IMG/VR virus record: IMGVR_UViG_3300025011_000038
Location: 1 to 64,000 of that record
From: a virus
Length of the DNA: 64,000 nucleotides
Strand: one strand, 5' to 3'
Made by a program: the position numbers and the translations under genes. Shown piece after piece: positions 56,781 through 64,000 of the stretch (within the stretch, counting starts at the first letter, position 1; every line of letters starts with the position of its first letter). The notes beneath the pieces are model-generated. The model saw only the letters and a program-made list of their open reading frames with translations. It made no database searches and had not been told where the DNA came from.

Positions 56781-56934
56781 AATCTCTCCCTCCAAACACT
56801 TCAATGATGGTAGTCTTAACCGTTAAAATATAGTCGGTGTAGCACCGGGAGCATTTTATTGTCGTTGCCCCCGGTGAGAACACATTGGCCTGATTTTTCT
56901 GACCGCATTTGCATGTCCATGTTTGGATCATCAA
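56740..56934 (-). CDS. zinc-ribbon protein
   Basis: A 64-residue protein (MMIQTWTCKCGQKNQAN) with CKCG and CSRC pairs. It overlaps the beginning of nrdG by 41 bases and the previous gene by 4 (ATGA). Its link to nrdG expression is probable by coupling. Confidence 0.5.
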   Translation of the reverse strand: MMIQTWTCKCGQKNQANVFSPGATTIKCSRCYTDYILTVKTTIIEVFGGRDFENKRDTDRGKYS

Positions 56935-57176
56935 TAGCGACCTCTTTCGGAGTTTTTCACCACCACTTCGGCAAATATATATTCCACATTGACACCGTCA
57001 CGCTCACGAATACGGAAATAAGTTTCGCAGGAGTGCATCAGATCCGCCATTTCTATGTCAAGCTCATGGTCAGTCTTAGTTCTGACTACCTCATTTGCCT
57101 CCGAAACTGCGTGCATTGCCTGTTGAAAGTTACTGTTAGTATCGGCAAAACATATTTTAGGAAAATTATAGTTCAT
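56931..57176 (-). CDS. MazG-like NTP pyrophosphohydrolase candidate
   Basis: An 81-residue protein from ATG at 57176 (MNYNFPKICFADTNSNF), after AGGAGG. The helical pattern FQQAMHAVSEANEVVRTKTDHELDIEMADLMHSCETYF resembles a minimal MazG/dUTPase-like all-alpha fold with E..E and E..D acids. A second such enzyme in the phage. Confidence 0.55.
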   Translation of the reverse strand: MNYNFPKICFADTNSNFQQAMHAVSEANEVVRTKTDHELDIEMADLMHSCETYFRIRERDGVNVEYIFAEVVVKNSERGRY

Positions 57177-57465
57177 CTTTTTCCTCCTGCATCTTAACCA
57201 AATCAGCACGGATAACCTGTAACTGACTAATAACAACGTCTATTGATGCCACGTTATCGAAAATCATCTCAATTTGAGTATTCATATCCTCTATATCTAA
57301 TCCAATATGATGCGGATTAGGCTGACCGATTGGATTACATTCCGTATCCTGAATTAAACAGAGTGTTGTGTTTATATCGCTATCAATTTTTCTGGCGGTA
57401 CCTACAGCAATATCACCCTTGCCAAAAACGCAAACCTTTGTATCACCATCGTTATATATCGGCAT
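57166..57465 (-). CDS. protein of unknown function
   Basis: A 99-residue protein from ATG at 57465 (MPIYNDGDTKVCVFGKG), after GGGAGG. Beta-rich first half (GDIAVGTARKI), C-terminal helices (SIDVVISQLQVIRADLVKMQ). No family recognised. Confidence 0.5.
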   Translation of the reverse strand: MPIYNDGDTKVCVFGKGDIAVGTARKIDSDINTTLCLIQDTECNPIGQPNPHHIGLDIEDMNTQIEMIFDNVASIDVVISQLQVIRADLVKMQEEKDEL

Positions 57466-57778
57466 CTTTATCCTCCCATAACCCATAATTACCCGCCCGA
57501 CACTGCCCAGCATAAAATATCGAATACTCGGAACATTCCCAAGCGTCTAGTATATTGACCTGCTTAAATTTACCGTACTTGCAGGTTGAGCATGATTTAA
57601 CTATTGCATTTTTCTTGTCACAGTCAATGCTACAATAGAATTTCTTTCCAGAATTAATAATAGTGTTTATAAGCTCGGCATGTTCCTCATTGGTACAAAC
57701 CCTACAAGAGTTTTGTTCTGCCGCTTCTCTACAAAACTTAGGCCAAGGTGCGCTTTCTAATTCTTCTAACCAATCCAT
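57452..57778 (-). CDS. Cys-rich protein
   Basis: A 108-residue protein (MDWLEELESAPWPKFC). Eleven Cys, including CRVC, CSID-C, CSTC and CSEYSIFYAGQC, suggest two or more metal sites. It overlaps both neighbours. No family recognised. Confidence 0.5.
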   Translation of the reverse strand: MDWLEELESAPWPKFCREAAEQNSCRVCTNEEHAELINTIINSGKKFYCSIDCDKKNAIVKSCSTCKYGKFKQVNILDAWECSEYSIFYAGQCRAGNYGLWEDKDADI

Positions 57779-58173
57779 TAATCAGTTACCTCCAACATAG
57801 GTTCCCATTTAGAACGTTTCTCACAATCAATACACGGTTTTTTTGTTATCGGCCAACATGCGTACTTACAATTGTTGCAATACTTTTCTATCTCACCGTC
57901 TTGCATCTTTGGTTTATTCTCCTTACTCAACTCCACCCCACAAAGGATATGCGAGTAGTCCGAAACCTTCTTTAAATCGTCAAGGTTGCGAGTATGCTTA
58001 AACCTCAGAGCGTACTTAACCATATTGGTAATAGCAAAGTCCTCAAATATGCCGTTTGCCATTGCTATTTCAATTGCATCAATACCGCCATTCTCTCTAA
58101 TTTTTACATAGTGTTGCGAACCTACTGTTTGGCAGAAATTTTTTCCTAGTTCTCTTATTTCGTGTATATTCAT
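57778..58173 (-). CDS. DUF3310 protein with zinc-binding tail
   Basis: A 131-residue protein. Residues 18-75 (SQHYVKIRENGGIDAIEIAMANGIFEDFAITNMVKYALRF...DDLKK) match the DUF3310 family, small phage proteins often near nucleotide genes. The C-terminus CNNCKYACWPITKKPCIDC adds a zinc site. ATG overlaps the upstream stop. Confidence 0.7.
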   Translation of the reverse strand: MNIHEIRELGKNFCQTVGSQHYVKIRENGGIDAIEIAMANGIFEDFAITNMVKYALRFKHTRNLDDLKKVSDYSHILCGVELSKENKPKMQDGEIEKYCNNCKYACWPITKKPCIDCEKRSKWEPMLEVTD

Positions 58174-58640
58174 TATTCCAACATCCCTTCGTCTGGATTT
58201 TCTATGATAACGGCATCCTGTTTGTACTGCTCGACTTTAACCCCACACTTACGGAGGTAGTCAACTCCGTCATTAAACTCATGTTCATCCCGGTAAACTA
58301 CCTTCTGTATTCCTGCCTCAACAATCAGAATAGAGCAGTCAAGGCATGGCTTATATGTGCAATACATCGTTGCCCAATCTGTCTGAAAACCGAATTGCGC
58401 TGCCTTCAAGATAACTGCTTTCTCGGCATGAATGACCGGACATTCACCATTCCATTGTCCAGGTTGCTTACCTTCTCTCAGACAGTTTTTGCAGAATCCT
58501 TCTTCTACTCCTTCCGGTAAGTGATTAAATCCCTGTACGTGTCTTGCAAATCCTCCCTTAACAATAACAGCACCAGTCTGTTTGCGGCTGCAGTCAGAGG
58601 ACTTTGCCACACGTTCAGCTAATTCCATATAATCAACCAT
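58173..58640 (-). CDS. dCMP deaminase
   Basis: A 155-residue zinc-dependent cytidine/deoxycytidylate deaminase. The active site is HAE (71-73) plus PCLDC (Cys99, Cys102). It makes dUMP from dCMP and so feeds the adjacent thymidylate synthase. The extra CKNC plus C around residues 50-67 suggests a second, structural zinc, as in T4-type dCMP deaminases. Confidence 0.85.
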   Translation of the reverse strand: MVDYMELAERVAKSSDCSRKQTGAVIVKGGFARHVQGFNHLPEGVEEGFCKNCLREGKQPGQWNGECPVIHAEKAVILKAAQFGFQTDWATMYCTYKPCLDCSILIVEAGIQKVVYRDEHEFNDGVDYLRKCGVKVEQYKQDAVIIENPDEGMLE

Positions 58641-58655
58641 TTAATTAGCCTCCAA

Positions 58656-59486
58656 TCATACCGCTACAGGTATGTTTTTTATTTGCGGACAACAAAAGTA
58701 ATCTTGTAGCATGAAGTCCTCAACTTTAAAGTCATAGAAATTTCTTACTTTAGGATTAACTCTCAATGTAGGTGCTAGGTAAGTTTCCCTCTTTATTAAA
58801 CCTTTAACTGTATCAATATGCCTGTCGTAGATATGAGCATCAGCAATGACATGAACAAACTCTCCAGGCTTTAAACCTACTGACTGAGCAAACATTAATA
58901 CGACAATTGCATGATGGCACACATCCCAATTATTAGCTACCAGTACATCCTGCGATCTCTGACTTAGTATGGCATTTAGTTTATCTCCAACAACATTAAA
59001 GGTCATGTTATAGCAACAAGGATATAAATTCATTTCGTGTAGATCATGGTGATTATACATATTAGTAATAATTCTTCTGCTGTATGGGTTATTTTTTAAG
59101 TCAAAGATAACCCTATCGACCTGATCCATTTCACCTTCGGCATATTTGTGTTTAACACCTAACTGATAGCCGTAAGTTTTTCCTATTGAACCGTTCTTAT
59201 CTGCCCAACTATCCCAAATGCGACTATTAAGTTCGTTGATATTGTTGGACTTTTTCTGCCACATCCATAAAACCTCGTCAATAACGGCTTTCAAGTTAGT
59301 CGGCCTGAGTGTCATAATCGGAAATTCCTCCGCAAGATTATAGCGGTTAACAACTCCGAAACGCTTAATTGTATGTGCCGGTGTCCCGTCCTCCCACTTT
59401 GCCCTTACTACTTGACCTTCTGAGGACTCGCCGTTTTCTAAAATATCCTGGCACATTGAAATGAAAATTTCATCTGCTTTACTAAT
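58656..59486 (-). CDS. thyA: thymidylate synthase; ATT start
   Basis: A 276-residue ThyA. Folate/dUMP site RRIITNMYN, catalytic Cys in LYPCCYNMTF, then SQRSQDV and DAHIYDRH. The standard ATG at 59456 drops the first 10 residues; the in-frame extension MSKADEIFISMCQDILENG fits the family N-terminus and begins at ATT (59486-59484), about 9 bases after AAGGGGA. No ATG, GTG or TTG is available there. It methylates dUMP to dTMP. The promoter carries a TACC-N6-GGTA dyad. Confidence 0.88.
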   Translation of the reverse strand: MSKADEIFISMCQDILENGESSEGQVVRAKWEDGTPAHTIKRFGVVNRYNLAEEFPIMTLRPTNLKAVIDEVLWMWQKKSNNINELNSRIWDSWADKNGSIGKTYGYQLGVKHKYAEGEMDQVDRVIFDLKNNPYSRRIITNMYNHHDLHEMNLYPCCYNMTFNVVGDKLNAILSQRSQDVLVANNWDVCHHAIVVLMFAQSVGLKPGEFVHVIADAHIYDRHIDTVKGLIKRETYLAPTLRVNPKVRNFYDFKVEDFMLQDYFCCPQIKNIPVAV

Positions 59487-59512
59487 TGTAATTCATCCCC
59501 TTCTCAACACAT

Positions 59513-59530
59513 ATTATACCGCATACGGTA
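59513..59530 (-). promoter_or_regulatory. thyA promoter -10 with TACC-N6-GGTA operator
   Basis: TACCGCATACGGTA (59517-59530) overlaps the minus-strand TATAAT (59518-59513). The layout is the same as at 3181-3200 and 18760. No clear -35, so an activator or repressor is likely. Confidence 0.65.
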
Positions 59531-59532
59531 GA

Positions 59533-59853
59533 TTACCGCCTTAAAAACAACCTAACTCTAGCGCAAAACCTTCTCCACAATCCACGCCTAACATGTTCCT
59601 GCTCTGCTCTCAACGCAGTAACCGAACATTCGATTTCATCCAATTTCTTATTCAGAAATGCAATGTCGCGTTGAAGTATTCTCCCGTTATCCGTTGCCGT
59701 TGATGTGTCGTTTATTAGCGTTTTGAATAGAACGGCATAACCATCAAGTCTATGAGAAATATTAGAACTGGAAACAATATGCTCGGAAATTATCTTAAGT
59801 AAGGTTTCGTTATCGCGCTCCAGTTTTCTAATCCTCGCCCCGGTTCTCCCCAC
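59533..59853 (-). CDS. coiled-coil protein with basic tail
   Basis: A 106-residue protein from a GTG (MGRTGARIRKLERDNET), after GGAGGTGTTAAGGG. Coiled coils over residues 8-90 and a very basic end (RRGLWRRFCARVRLFLRR) that may bind DNA or membrane. No family recognised. Confidence 0.5.
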   Translation of the reverse strand: MGRTGARIRKLERDNETLLKIISEHIVSSSNISHRLDGYAVLFKTLINDTSTATDNGRILQRDIAFLNKKLDEIECSVTALRAEQEHVRRGLWRRFCARVRLFLRR

Positions 59854-60013
59854 CCCTTAACACCTCCAAACTCTTAGCAATATGGCAACTCCAATTATTT
59901 CTGCCGAATCTAACATACACATTACTATCGGCATAAATCGACCTGACTTCGCCAACCTTGCCCTTGTTCCGACCACGCTTAGGAATAACATTATCATTAA
60001 CTTTTACGTCCAT
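59828..60013 (-). CDS. KOW-like small protein
   Basis: A 61-residue protein from ATG at 60013 (MDVKVNDNVIPKRGRNK) or 60025. GRNKGKVGEVRSIYADSNVYVRFG is the KOW/SH3-barrel pattern found in ribosome- and RNAP-associated proteins and in phage accessory proteins. Confidence 0.5.
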   Translation of the reverse strand: MDVKVNDNVIPKRGRNKGKVGEVRSIYADSNVYVRFGRNNWSCHIAKSLEVLRGGENRGED

Positions 60014-60408
60014 GCGCCCACACATGGCCTTTCAAATAATACCTGTCCACCGATAATATCAACCTTCAATAGCGGATTAGCGAAACATTCCTCCATCAAC
60101 TTTTCCTCCGATACCTTACTTTTGCGCTTTTTCACCACTACCGCCGATTCATCCACTACTTTAGGTTGCTTGGCTTTCTTGGTAGCGGAACTTTTTCCGG
60201 TAAACCTTGGTACCTCTACCTTCTGCCGACCTGGAGTAGTTTTGCACTTACTTAGAATTATTCCGGCATCTTTGGCGAATAATCTTATCTGCACACCGCT
60301 TAATCGCAACTCCTTAGCGATCTCAGTTATCGGAATTTTTCCGGAATTCTCGGTCATATATTTTATTTCGTCTGCCGTTAATATTCTCCTAATATTGTTA
60401 GCTGGCAT
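60004..60408 (-). CDS. HTH-like protein with basic linker
   Basis: A 134-residue protein (MPANNIRRILTADEIKY). Residues 8-50 (MTENSGKIPITEIAKELRLSGVQIRLFAKDAG) resemble a helix-turn-helix. A Lys-rich linker follows. TGGAGGT precedes the ATG. Confidence 0.5.
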   Translation of the reverse strand: MPANNIRRILTADEIKYMTENSGKIPITEIAKELRLSGVQIRLFAKDAGIILSKCKTTPGRQKVEVPRFTGKSSATKKAKQPKVVDESAVVVKKRKSKVSEEKLMEECFANPLLKVDIIGGQVLFERPCVGAWT

Positions 60409-60451
60409 ATCAAACCTCCATAATCAACCTTTAACCCTCTCAAACCGATAA

Positions 60452-60604
60452 TTATTTATCCTTACCAAATAATTTACCTAACTGCTTAAACATGCCCTCG
60501 CTACTAAATTCTAGCTTGCCACCACCTAAGCAGATAATTGTTACGATAATCCAAGGGAACGAAACTAATAAAGACGTAGCCCAAAATGCTAGTTTTTCAA
60601 ACAC
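60452..60604 (-). CDS. single-span membrane protein, 50 residues
   Basis: From a GTG (MFEKLAFWATSLLVSFPWII) after AGGAGGTAG. One transmembrane helix at about 6-28, then a polar tail ending KQLGKLFGKDK. Function unknown. Confidence 0.5.
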   Translation of the reverse strand: MFEKLAFWATSLLVSFPWIIVTIICLGGGKLEFSSEGMFKQLGKLFGKDK

Positions 60605-60623
60605 CTTTATCTACCTCCTAAAT

Positions 60624-60872
60624 TTAATCTACCCTCTCAAACCTATAATTACAGCACCCCGGCACACTAACAACCATATTGGCACGTTCCAGATAAATCC
60701 TATCCACGGTATCCATAAACATTTCAAGCGGTCTAACCCATACCTTGCCATCACGCAGATACACAACCATCTGTTTGCCTGTTTCTGTATGAGTTGCATT
60801 TGCGGTAAATACTGTATATTTATTGCCCTTAAAGTGTTGCCATACTTCGCCTACTTGCGGTTTATTTCTCAT
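60624..60872 (-). CDS. DUF1653 domain protein
   Basis: An 82-residue protein. GEVWQHFKGNKYTVFTANATHTETGKQMVVYLRDGKVWVRPLEMF matches the DUF1653 pattern (YRHFKGNxY ... RPLEMF), a small beta-barrel found in bacteria and phages, of unknown role. Confidence 0.75.
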   Translation of the reverse strand: MRNKPQVGEVWQHFKGNKYTVFTANATHTETGKQMVVYLRDGKVWVRPLEMFMDTVDRIYLERANMVVSVPGCCNYRFERVD

Positions 60873-60885
60873 TGTTTACACCCCT

Positions 60886-61143
60886 TTAAACAGCATTTAT
60901 TTTACCTGTCCCATTACACGAATTACAGGGGTAGTATGTGCCTTCATCCTCTGCGCAAGATCGTTTCTTAACCTCTCCCTTACCATTGCATGTGCCACAT
61001 ATAACGGTAAGTTCATTATATATTTTTTCTAAACTAGAAACCGTTACATTTATTTCATCTATACGATTCTGCCTTAATTTTACTTCTCCAGAAAGTATGT
61101 CTTTCTCTTTGTTAAGCAAATTAATAATTTCTTTTATCTCCAT
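60886..61143 (-). CDS. DnaJ-type zinc-finger protein
   Basis: An 85-residue protein from ATG at 61143 (MEIKEIINLLNKEKDIL). A coiled coil (1-45) is followed by CGTCNGKGEV and CNSCNGTGK, the CxxCxGxG repeats of DnaJ. It may bind unfolded protein or serve as a nucleic-acid adapter. Confidence 0.6.
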   Translation of the reverse strand: MEIKEIINLLNKEKDILSGEVKLRQNRIDEINVTVSSLEKIYNELTVICGTCNGKGEVKKRSCAEDEGTYYPCNSCNGTGKINAV

Positions 61144-61148
61144 AGCCC

Positions 61149-61352
61149 TCACCCTATTTCCTTATAGTTAATTACTTTACCTAGTCTTATTTGATCTTCC
61201 ATGTCCTGCAACGCTTTTGCATGACTATCGAATTTACACAGACAAATATGACCTTTAGTTAGATTCACAAATGAATATTTGCCCGTATTTTTGTGCAGCA
61301 TTATTGCAACTTCAACTGTATCTTTTGGTCTTGTCACTAAGTACCTTTTCAT
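61149..61352 (-). CDS. small protein of unknown function
   Basis: A 67-residue protein (MKRYLVTRPKDTVEVAI), beta-rich. GAGGTGATG precedes the ATG. No family recognised. Confidence 0.5.
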   Translation of the reverse strand: MKRYLVTRPKDTVEVAIMLHKNTGKYSFVNLTKGHICLCKFDSHAKALQDMEDQIRLGKVINYKEIG

Positions 61353-61367
61353 GTCTACATCACCTCT

Positions 61368-61454
61368 TCAACGCCCTTTCGCAACAGCAGGATAAATTAT
61401 ATGTCCTGCAATTTTAAGTCGCTGTACGGGCTTAATTTTGGCGTTTCCGTTTAT
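61368..61454 (-). CDS. possible micro-protein with non-standard start
   Basis: A gene-like basic frame (NGNAKIKPVQRLKIAGHIIY...) of about 28 codons ends just before the next gene. Its frame has no ATG, GTG or TTG; ATA at 61454 is the best candidate. The GGAGG of the previous gene's end lies about 20 bases upstream. Tentative, reported because other ATA starts occur here. Confidence 0.25.
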   Translation of the reverse strand: MNGNAKIKPVQRLKIAGHIIYPAVAKGR

Positions 61455-61467
61455 TTTAGCTAATCAG

Positions 61468-61788
61468 TCAATCCTCCATTTTTATAATCTCCGCAACAGT
61501 CGCCAGAAACTGACTTGTCATAGGTTTGGTTATGATGTTATTAGGAAATATATCGCAATACCTGACGGTCCCGTTTTCCTGCGTTTTGTGAATTGTGTGA
61601 CGGATTGACCTTTCAACACGTTTTCCGGTTGTGCTGTGCTGCTCTGCCACCTTTTCGTACAACTCACACCAACGTACGGAGTTCGGAATTTTGGTTAACT
61701 CCAAAATAGCTGTTCTTGCGTACTTGAATCCGTCCATTTGTGGGGGTACTCCTATGTCAAGTAGGAGTTTTGTTGTTCTGTTTTTCAT
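61468..61788 (-). CDS. stand-alone Spo0A C-terminal-like DNA-binding domain
   Basis: A 106-residue protein. LLLDIGVPPQMDGFKYARTAILEL, KVAEQHSTTGKRVERSIRHTI and the end ITKPMTSQFLATVAEIIKMED follow the Spo0A effector domain throughout, including the recognition-helix region VERSIRH. There is no receiver domain, so it would not need phosphorylation. It may rewire host sporulation genes or regulate the phage through 0A-like boxes. Confidence 0.75.
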   Translation of the reverse strand: MKNRTTKLLLDIGVPPQMDGFKYARTAILELTKIPNSVRWCELYEKVAEQHSTTGKRVERSIRHTIHKTQENGTVRYCDIFPNNIITKPMTSQFLATVAEIIKMED

Positions 61789-61789
61789 G

Positions 61790-63190
61790 TTAACTCTCCT
61801 TTCCTATGTTAACTATCTGGCTAAATATCCAATCGGCTATATTCATCACAAGTGAGTTGCCGATTGCCTTATATCTTGCCGTGTCGGATGCACCGGTTAT
61901 ATCAGTCCAACCGTCAGGCATACTCATCAGTCTTTCACACTCAATCGGCATTAGTCGGCGGACAGCATAACCCTGCTTTACAAGGGTTTTACTGCCGCCC
62001 CCACAGTCACCATAAAACGATCTCAGGGTTGCTGCTCCACCCTCAGAATAAACACCGTGACCGACAAGAGGAAAACTATTAACTATACACAAATCAGTCT
62101 TATTCCCCTGCCCTGCCGGTCTATTGGTCCCCGCTCCGCTTGCGCAAATAGTTCCTGCTACTTTGGGGTGCATTACACATTGTGTCGCTCGATCGGTATC
62201 AAGCGCACCTGTCACTTGACCATGAACGGGGTCTTGTCTGCCGTTAAAAGCTATTGGTTTTTGATGTAGGATATTAAACGCTGGGTAACCTCTCTCGCCA
62301 CCACCCCGTAAAGCAGGACTTATACCGCCAGGAGAAACAATCCGATTTCCTTGACCATCCCAGGGAGTTAGGCAACCGTCGCCGATAGGTAGTAAATATA
62401 ATCCTGTTTTTGCTCCACCACCCCCGCCACCAGATTTTAATGTGCAGCTTTTCCTTGCATTTATAGTTACTCTATCTGAGCATTGTTCAAGATTAACTGT
62501 TGTCTCAACGCTATCTCCAACACTTCCGGCAACTTCTTCCCTCGCTTCTCCGCTCTCCGCAAAATGCCTTGACACGCTTTCGCGCTCAAAAAGTATTTCT
62601 CCGGCACGTTGACCTCTAAAATCTGCGACAAGAAAGATTCTCTTACGACGCTGGGCGACTCCCCAGTATTGCGCATCACAGACTCGCCAAGCAACACTAT
62701 ACCCATCCCCTCTGACCATTCCGGCATTTGCCCACTTTCCAGACTTAGGCATTGGAATTTCGGACGCTGTGATTTCTTCAAGCACGGTTCTAAAATCCTG
62801 TCCTTTGTTACTGCTAAATGCCCCTGGTACATTCTCCCATATTGCATATCTTGGATATTCGCCATTCGTAACGAACCTCATTTCTCTTATTATCCGTATT
62901 GCCTGACTGAATAACCCTGAGCGTTCTCCTGCCATGCCCTCGCGCTTACCTGCTACTGACAGGTCTTGGCATGGGCTGCCGAATGTTATTATGTCAACAG
63001 GTTTAATCTCTGCCCCATTTATTAGGCATACATCACCCAAATGCTCCATATTAGGGAAATGATATTTACTTACCTCCATCGGGAACTTTTCTATCTCACT
63101 GGCCCAAACAGGAGTTATACCATTTAGTGTTGCAGCCAAAGGAAACATTGCCACACCGTCAAACAGCGAACCCATTGTAAATTGTTTCAA
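61790..63190 (-). CDS. DNA (cytosine-5) methyltransferase
   Basis: A 466-residue protein from the TTG at 63190 (MKQFTMGSLFDGVAMFP), 7 bases after GGAGG and overlapping the upstream stop as TTGA. Motif I FTMGSLFDG, motif IV GSPCQDLS with catalytic Cys74, ENV at 119-121, QRRKRIF, and a late YKAIGNSLV. Between about residues 230 and 410 there is a long target-recognition region rich in Gly. It methylates cytosine in a site that cannot be read from sequence, protecting against host restriction. Confidence 0.88.
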   Translation of the reverse strand: MKQFTMGSLFDGVAMFPLAATLNGITPVWASEIEKFPMEVSKYHFPNMEHLGDVCLINGAEIKPVDIITFGSPCQDLSVAGKREGMAGERSGLFSQAIRIIREMRFVTNGEYPRYAIWENVPGAFSSNKGQDFRTVLEEITASEIPMPKSGKWANAGMVRGDGYSVAWRVCDAQYWGVAQRRKRIFLVADFRGQRAGEILFERESVSRHFAESGEAREEVAGSVGDSVETTVNLEQCSDRVTINARKSCTLKSGGGGGGAKTGLYLLPIGDGCLTPWDGQGNRIVSPGGISPALRGGGERGYPAFNILHQKPIAFNGRQDPVHGQVTGALDTDRATQCVMHPKVAGTICASGAGTNRPAGQGNKTDLCIVNSFPLVGHGVYSEGGAATLRSFYGDCGGGSKTLVKQGYAVRRLMPIECERLMSMPDGWTDITGASDTARYKAIGNSLVMNIADWIFSQIVNIGKES

Positions 63191-63369
63191 TTCACTACCT
63201 CCACCGCTGCCCGACATAACCCCGGCGACATTCCCCAGTCACTTAGCCTAACGCCGTGAATATCGACCTGCTTATTGCCGTACTTGCGGTTAAATTCAAC
63301 CCGGTTATCATTATTCGGCAGAACTATGACAAATTTCGGCTGCTTCTGTTTGCGTTTTTGTTTCGGCAT
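63187..63369 (-). CDS. small basic protein
   Basis: A 60-residue protein (MPKQKRKQKQPKFVIVL). Basic N-terminus, then NNDNRVEFNRKYGNKQVDIHG. It overlaps the methyltransferase start and the gene before. No family recognised. Confidence 0.5.
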   Translation of the reverse strand: MPKQKRKQKQPKFVIVLPNNDNRVEFNRKYGNKQVDIHGVRLSDWGMSPGLCRAAVEVVN

Positions 63370-63610
63370 TGGTAGTAACCTCCTTTTTTCTTTCCCAAAT
63401 CAATCGACCTGCAGGACAATCAACGATAAACTTATCGACATACTTTCCTGCCTCGGCATCCATGTAAGACATTGTTGCGGCAAGCACTTCTTGTGTTCTG
63501 TTATTACTTTTGTCTGTGGAGAATTTTCCTGTCTTGTCCGTCTTGCCGATGTATATTTGATTAGTTAACGGACTGCTGAGAATTCTTATCTTATCCCAAT
63601 TAATTCCCAT
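63311..63610 (-). CDS. DUF7446-like phage protein
   Basis: A 99-residue protein from ATG at 63610 (MGINWDKIRILSSPLTNQIY). KIRILSSPLTNQIYIGKTDKTG and a late GRLIWERKKE match a small phage family of unknown function. The ATG at 63613 is equally possible. A TACC-N6-GGTA dyad lies just upstream. Confidence 0.6.
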   Translation of the reverse strand: MGINWDKIRILSSPLTNQIYIGKTDKTGKFSTDKSNNRTQEVLAATMSYMDAEAGKYVDKFIVDCPAGRLIWERKKEVTTNAETKTQTEAAEICHSSAE

Positions 63611-63635
63611 CATTCTACCTCCTAAAGTTATTCTC

Positions 63636-63649
63636 TACCTCATGCGGTA
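63636..63649. promoter_or_regulatory. TACC-N6-GGTA operator
   Basis: TACCTCATGCGGTA, directly upstream of the ribosome site of the gene at 63311-63610, with GAGAAT as a possible -10 on the minus strand. Confidence 0.5.
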
Positions 63650-63656
63650 GGTGAAA

Positions 63657-64000
63657 TCATAGATAATAGTTTTCGATGATGTATTGAACGGCATCTTCCA
63701 TTAACAGGAAATGTCTAGTCGTATATTCCAGCACCCAAAATGCGTTTTTATAGGCAACGCGACTGCCCCAAGTTATTACTGGCTTACCAAATATCCCTGC
63801 TGCGGTAATCTCGCTTACGGAACTCAAAGACGGTTCTGGATGGTCTAATTCGGCAAGCATTACATGAGAGTTTTTAAGTTGAAACATATTGCTATGCTGA
63901 ATTTCTCTCGGATTGGGATCTAGTATTGTATTTACCGGACTTAACACGCGAAAACCTGAGAAAGTCAACATATCGGTTGCTTCTCTGCGCCATTTGCTCA
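63657..64000 (-). CDS. nucleoside deoxyribosyltransferase-like protein, 5' truncated by window
   Basis: The open frame runs through the right edge of the window: in-frame codons before the ATG at 63971 read SKWRREATD, and FRVLSPVNTILDPNPREIQ follows. AELDHPEPSLSSVSEITAAGIFGKPVITWG matches the nucleoside 2-deoxyribosyltransferase / DUF4406 layout, with its acidic active-site region. It may salvage or modify deoxynucleosides. At least 113 residues are visible. Confidence 0.6.
   Translation of the reverse strand, partial: SKWRREATDMLTFSGFRVLSPVNTILDPNPREIQHSNMFQLKNSHVMLAELDHPEPSLSSVSEITAAGIFGKPVITWGSRVAYKNAFWVLEYTTRHFLLMEDAVQYIIENYYL

Overview
This window reads as most of the genome of a short-tailed (podovirus-like) double-stranded DNA phage of a Gram-positive-type, probably anaerobic and spore-forming Firmicute. 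The evidence is AT-rich coding sequence with strong GGAGG ribosome sites, an amidase carrying an S-layer-homology (SLH) domain, an anaerobic ribonucleotide-reductase activase (NrdG), and a stand-alone Spo0A-like DNA-binding domain. A Negativicute or Clostridium-like host fits, but the sequence does not fix it. I see no integrase in the window. A replication protein, a RepL-like protein and an FtsK/replication-relaxation pair are present, so an extrachromosomal (phage-plasmid) prophage is a reasonable inference. The window is not complete: the gene at the right edge runs off it.

Layout. 1-3,100 (leftward): Sak4-like recombination ATPase, HD hydrolase, several very small proteins, and an Xre repressor. 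3,120-4,960: switch region with two palindromic operators, a second Xre regulator, terminators, a possible structured RNA and a MerR-type DNA-binding protein. 4,950-8,570 (leftward): dense run of small accessory proteins, many Cys-rich or single-span. 8,700-9,570: rightward replication-protein candidate. 9,810-11,830 (leftward): membrane protein, replication-relaxation protein and FtsK-type ATPase. 11,960-17,680 (leftward): small unknown genes, most separated by related intergenic hairpins, followed by their probable ribbon-helix-helix (RHH) repressor at 17,807. 18,200-19,730 (rightward): ArpU-like late regulator, RepL-like protein, small membrane protein. 19,830-20,400 (leftward): short operon with a near-consensus promoter. 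20,550-49,930 (rightward): the late module, with TerS, head fibre, TerL interrupted by an intein, portal, scaffold, capsid, decoration, connector, fibres (one with an SGNH hydrolase), ejection proteins and the lysis cassette. Two lone leftward genes sit inside or beside it.

49,930-50,830 is about 900 bases without a convincing gene. It carries two strong leftward promoters, a strong leftward terminator, and a row of long nested stems beginning with a leucine-tRNA-like domain. I read it as one or two large structured noncoding RNAs, and it is the most striking object here. 50,835-53,650 (rightward) holds RHH, Cys-rich and membrane micro-proteins ending in a MazG-like enzyme. 53,840-64,000 (leftward) is the nucleotide and DNA metabolism block: RuvC-like resolvase, NrdG, MazG-like, DUF3310, dCMP deaminase, ThyA, Spo0A-C-like protein, cytosine methyltransferase and a deoxyribosyltransferase-like protein.

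Two genome-wide themes stand out. First, a 14-bp dyad TACC-N6-GGTA recurs at promoters spread over 60 kb, suggesting one repressor regulon. Second, start codons are unusually loose: TTG is common, and four genes appear to start at ATT or ATA, including RuvC and ThyA, where no other start gives a full-length protein.
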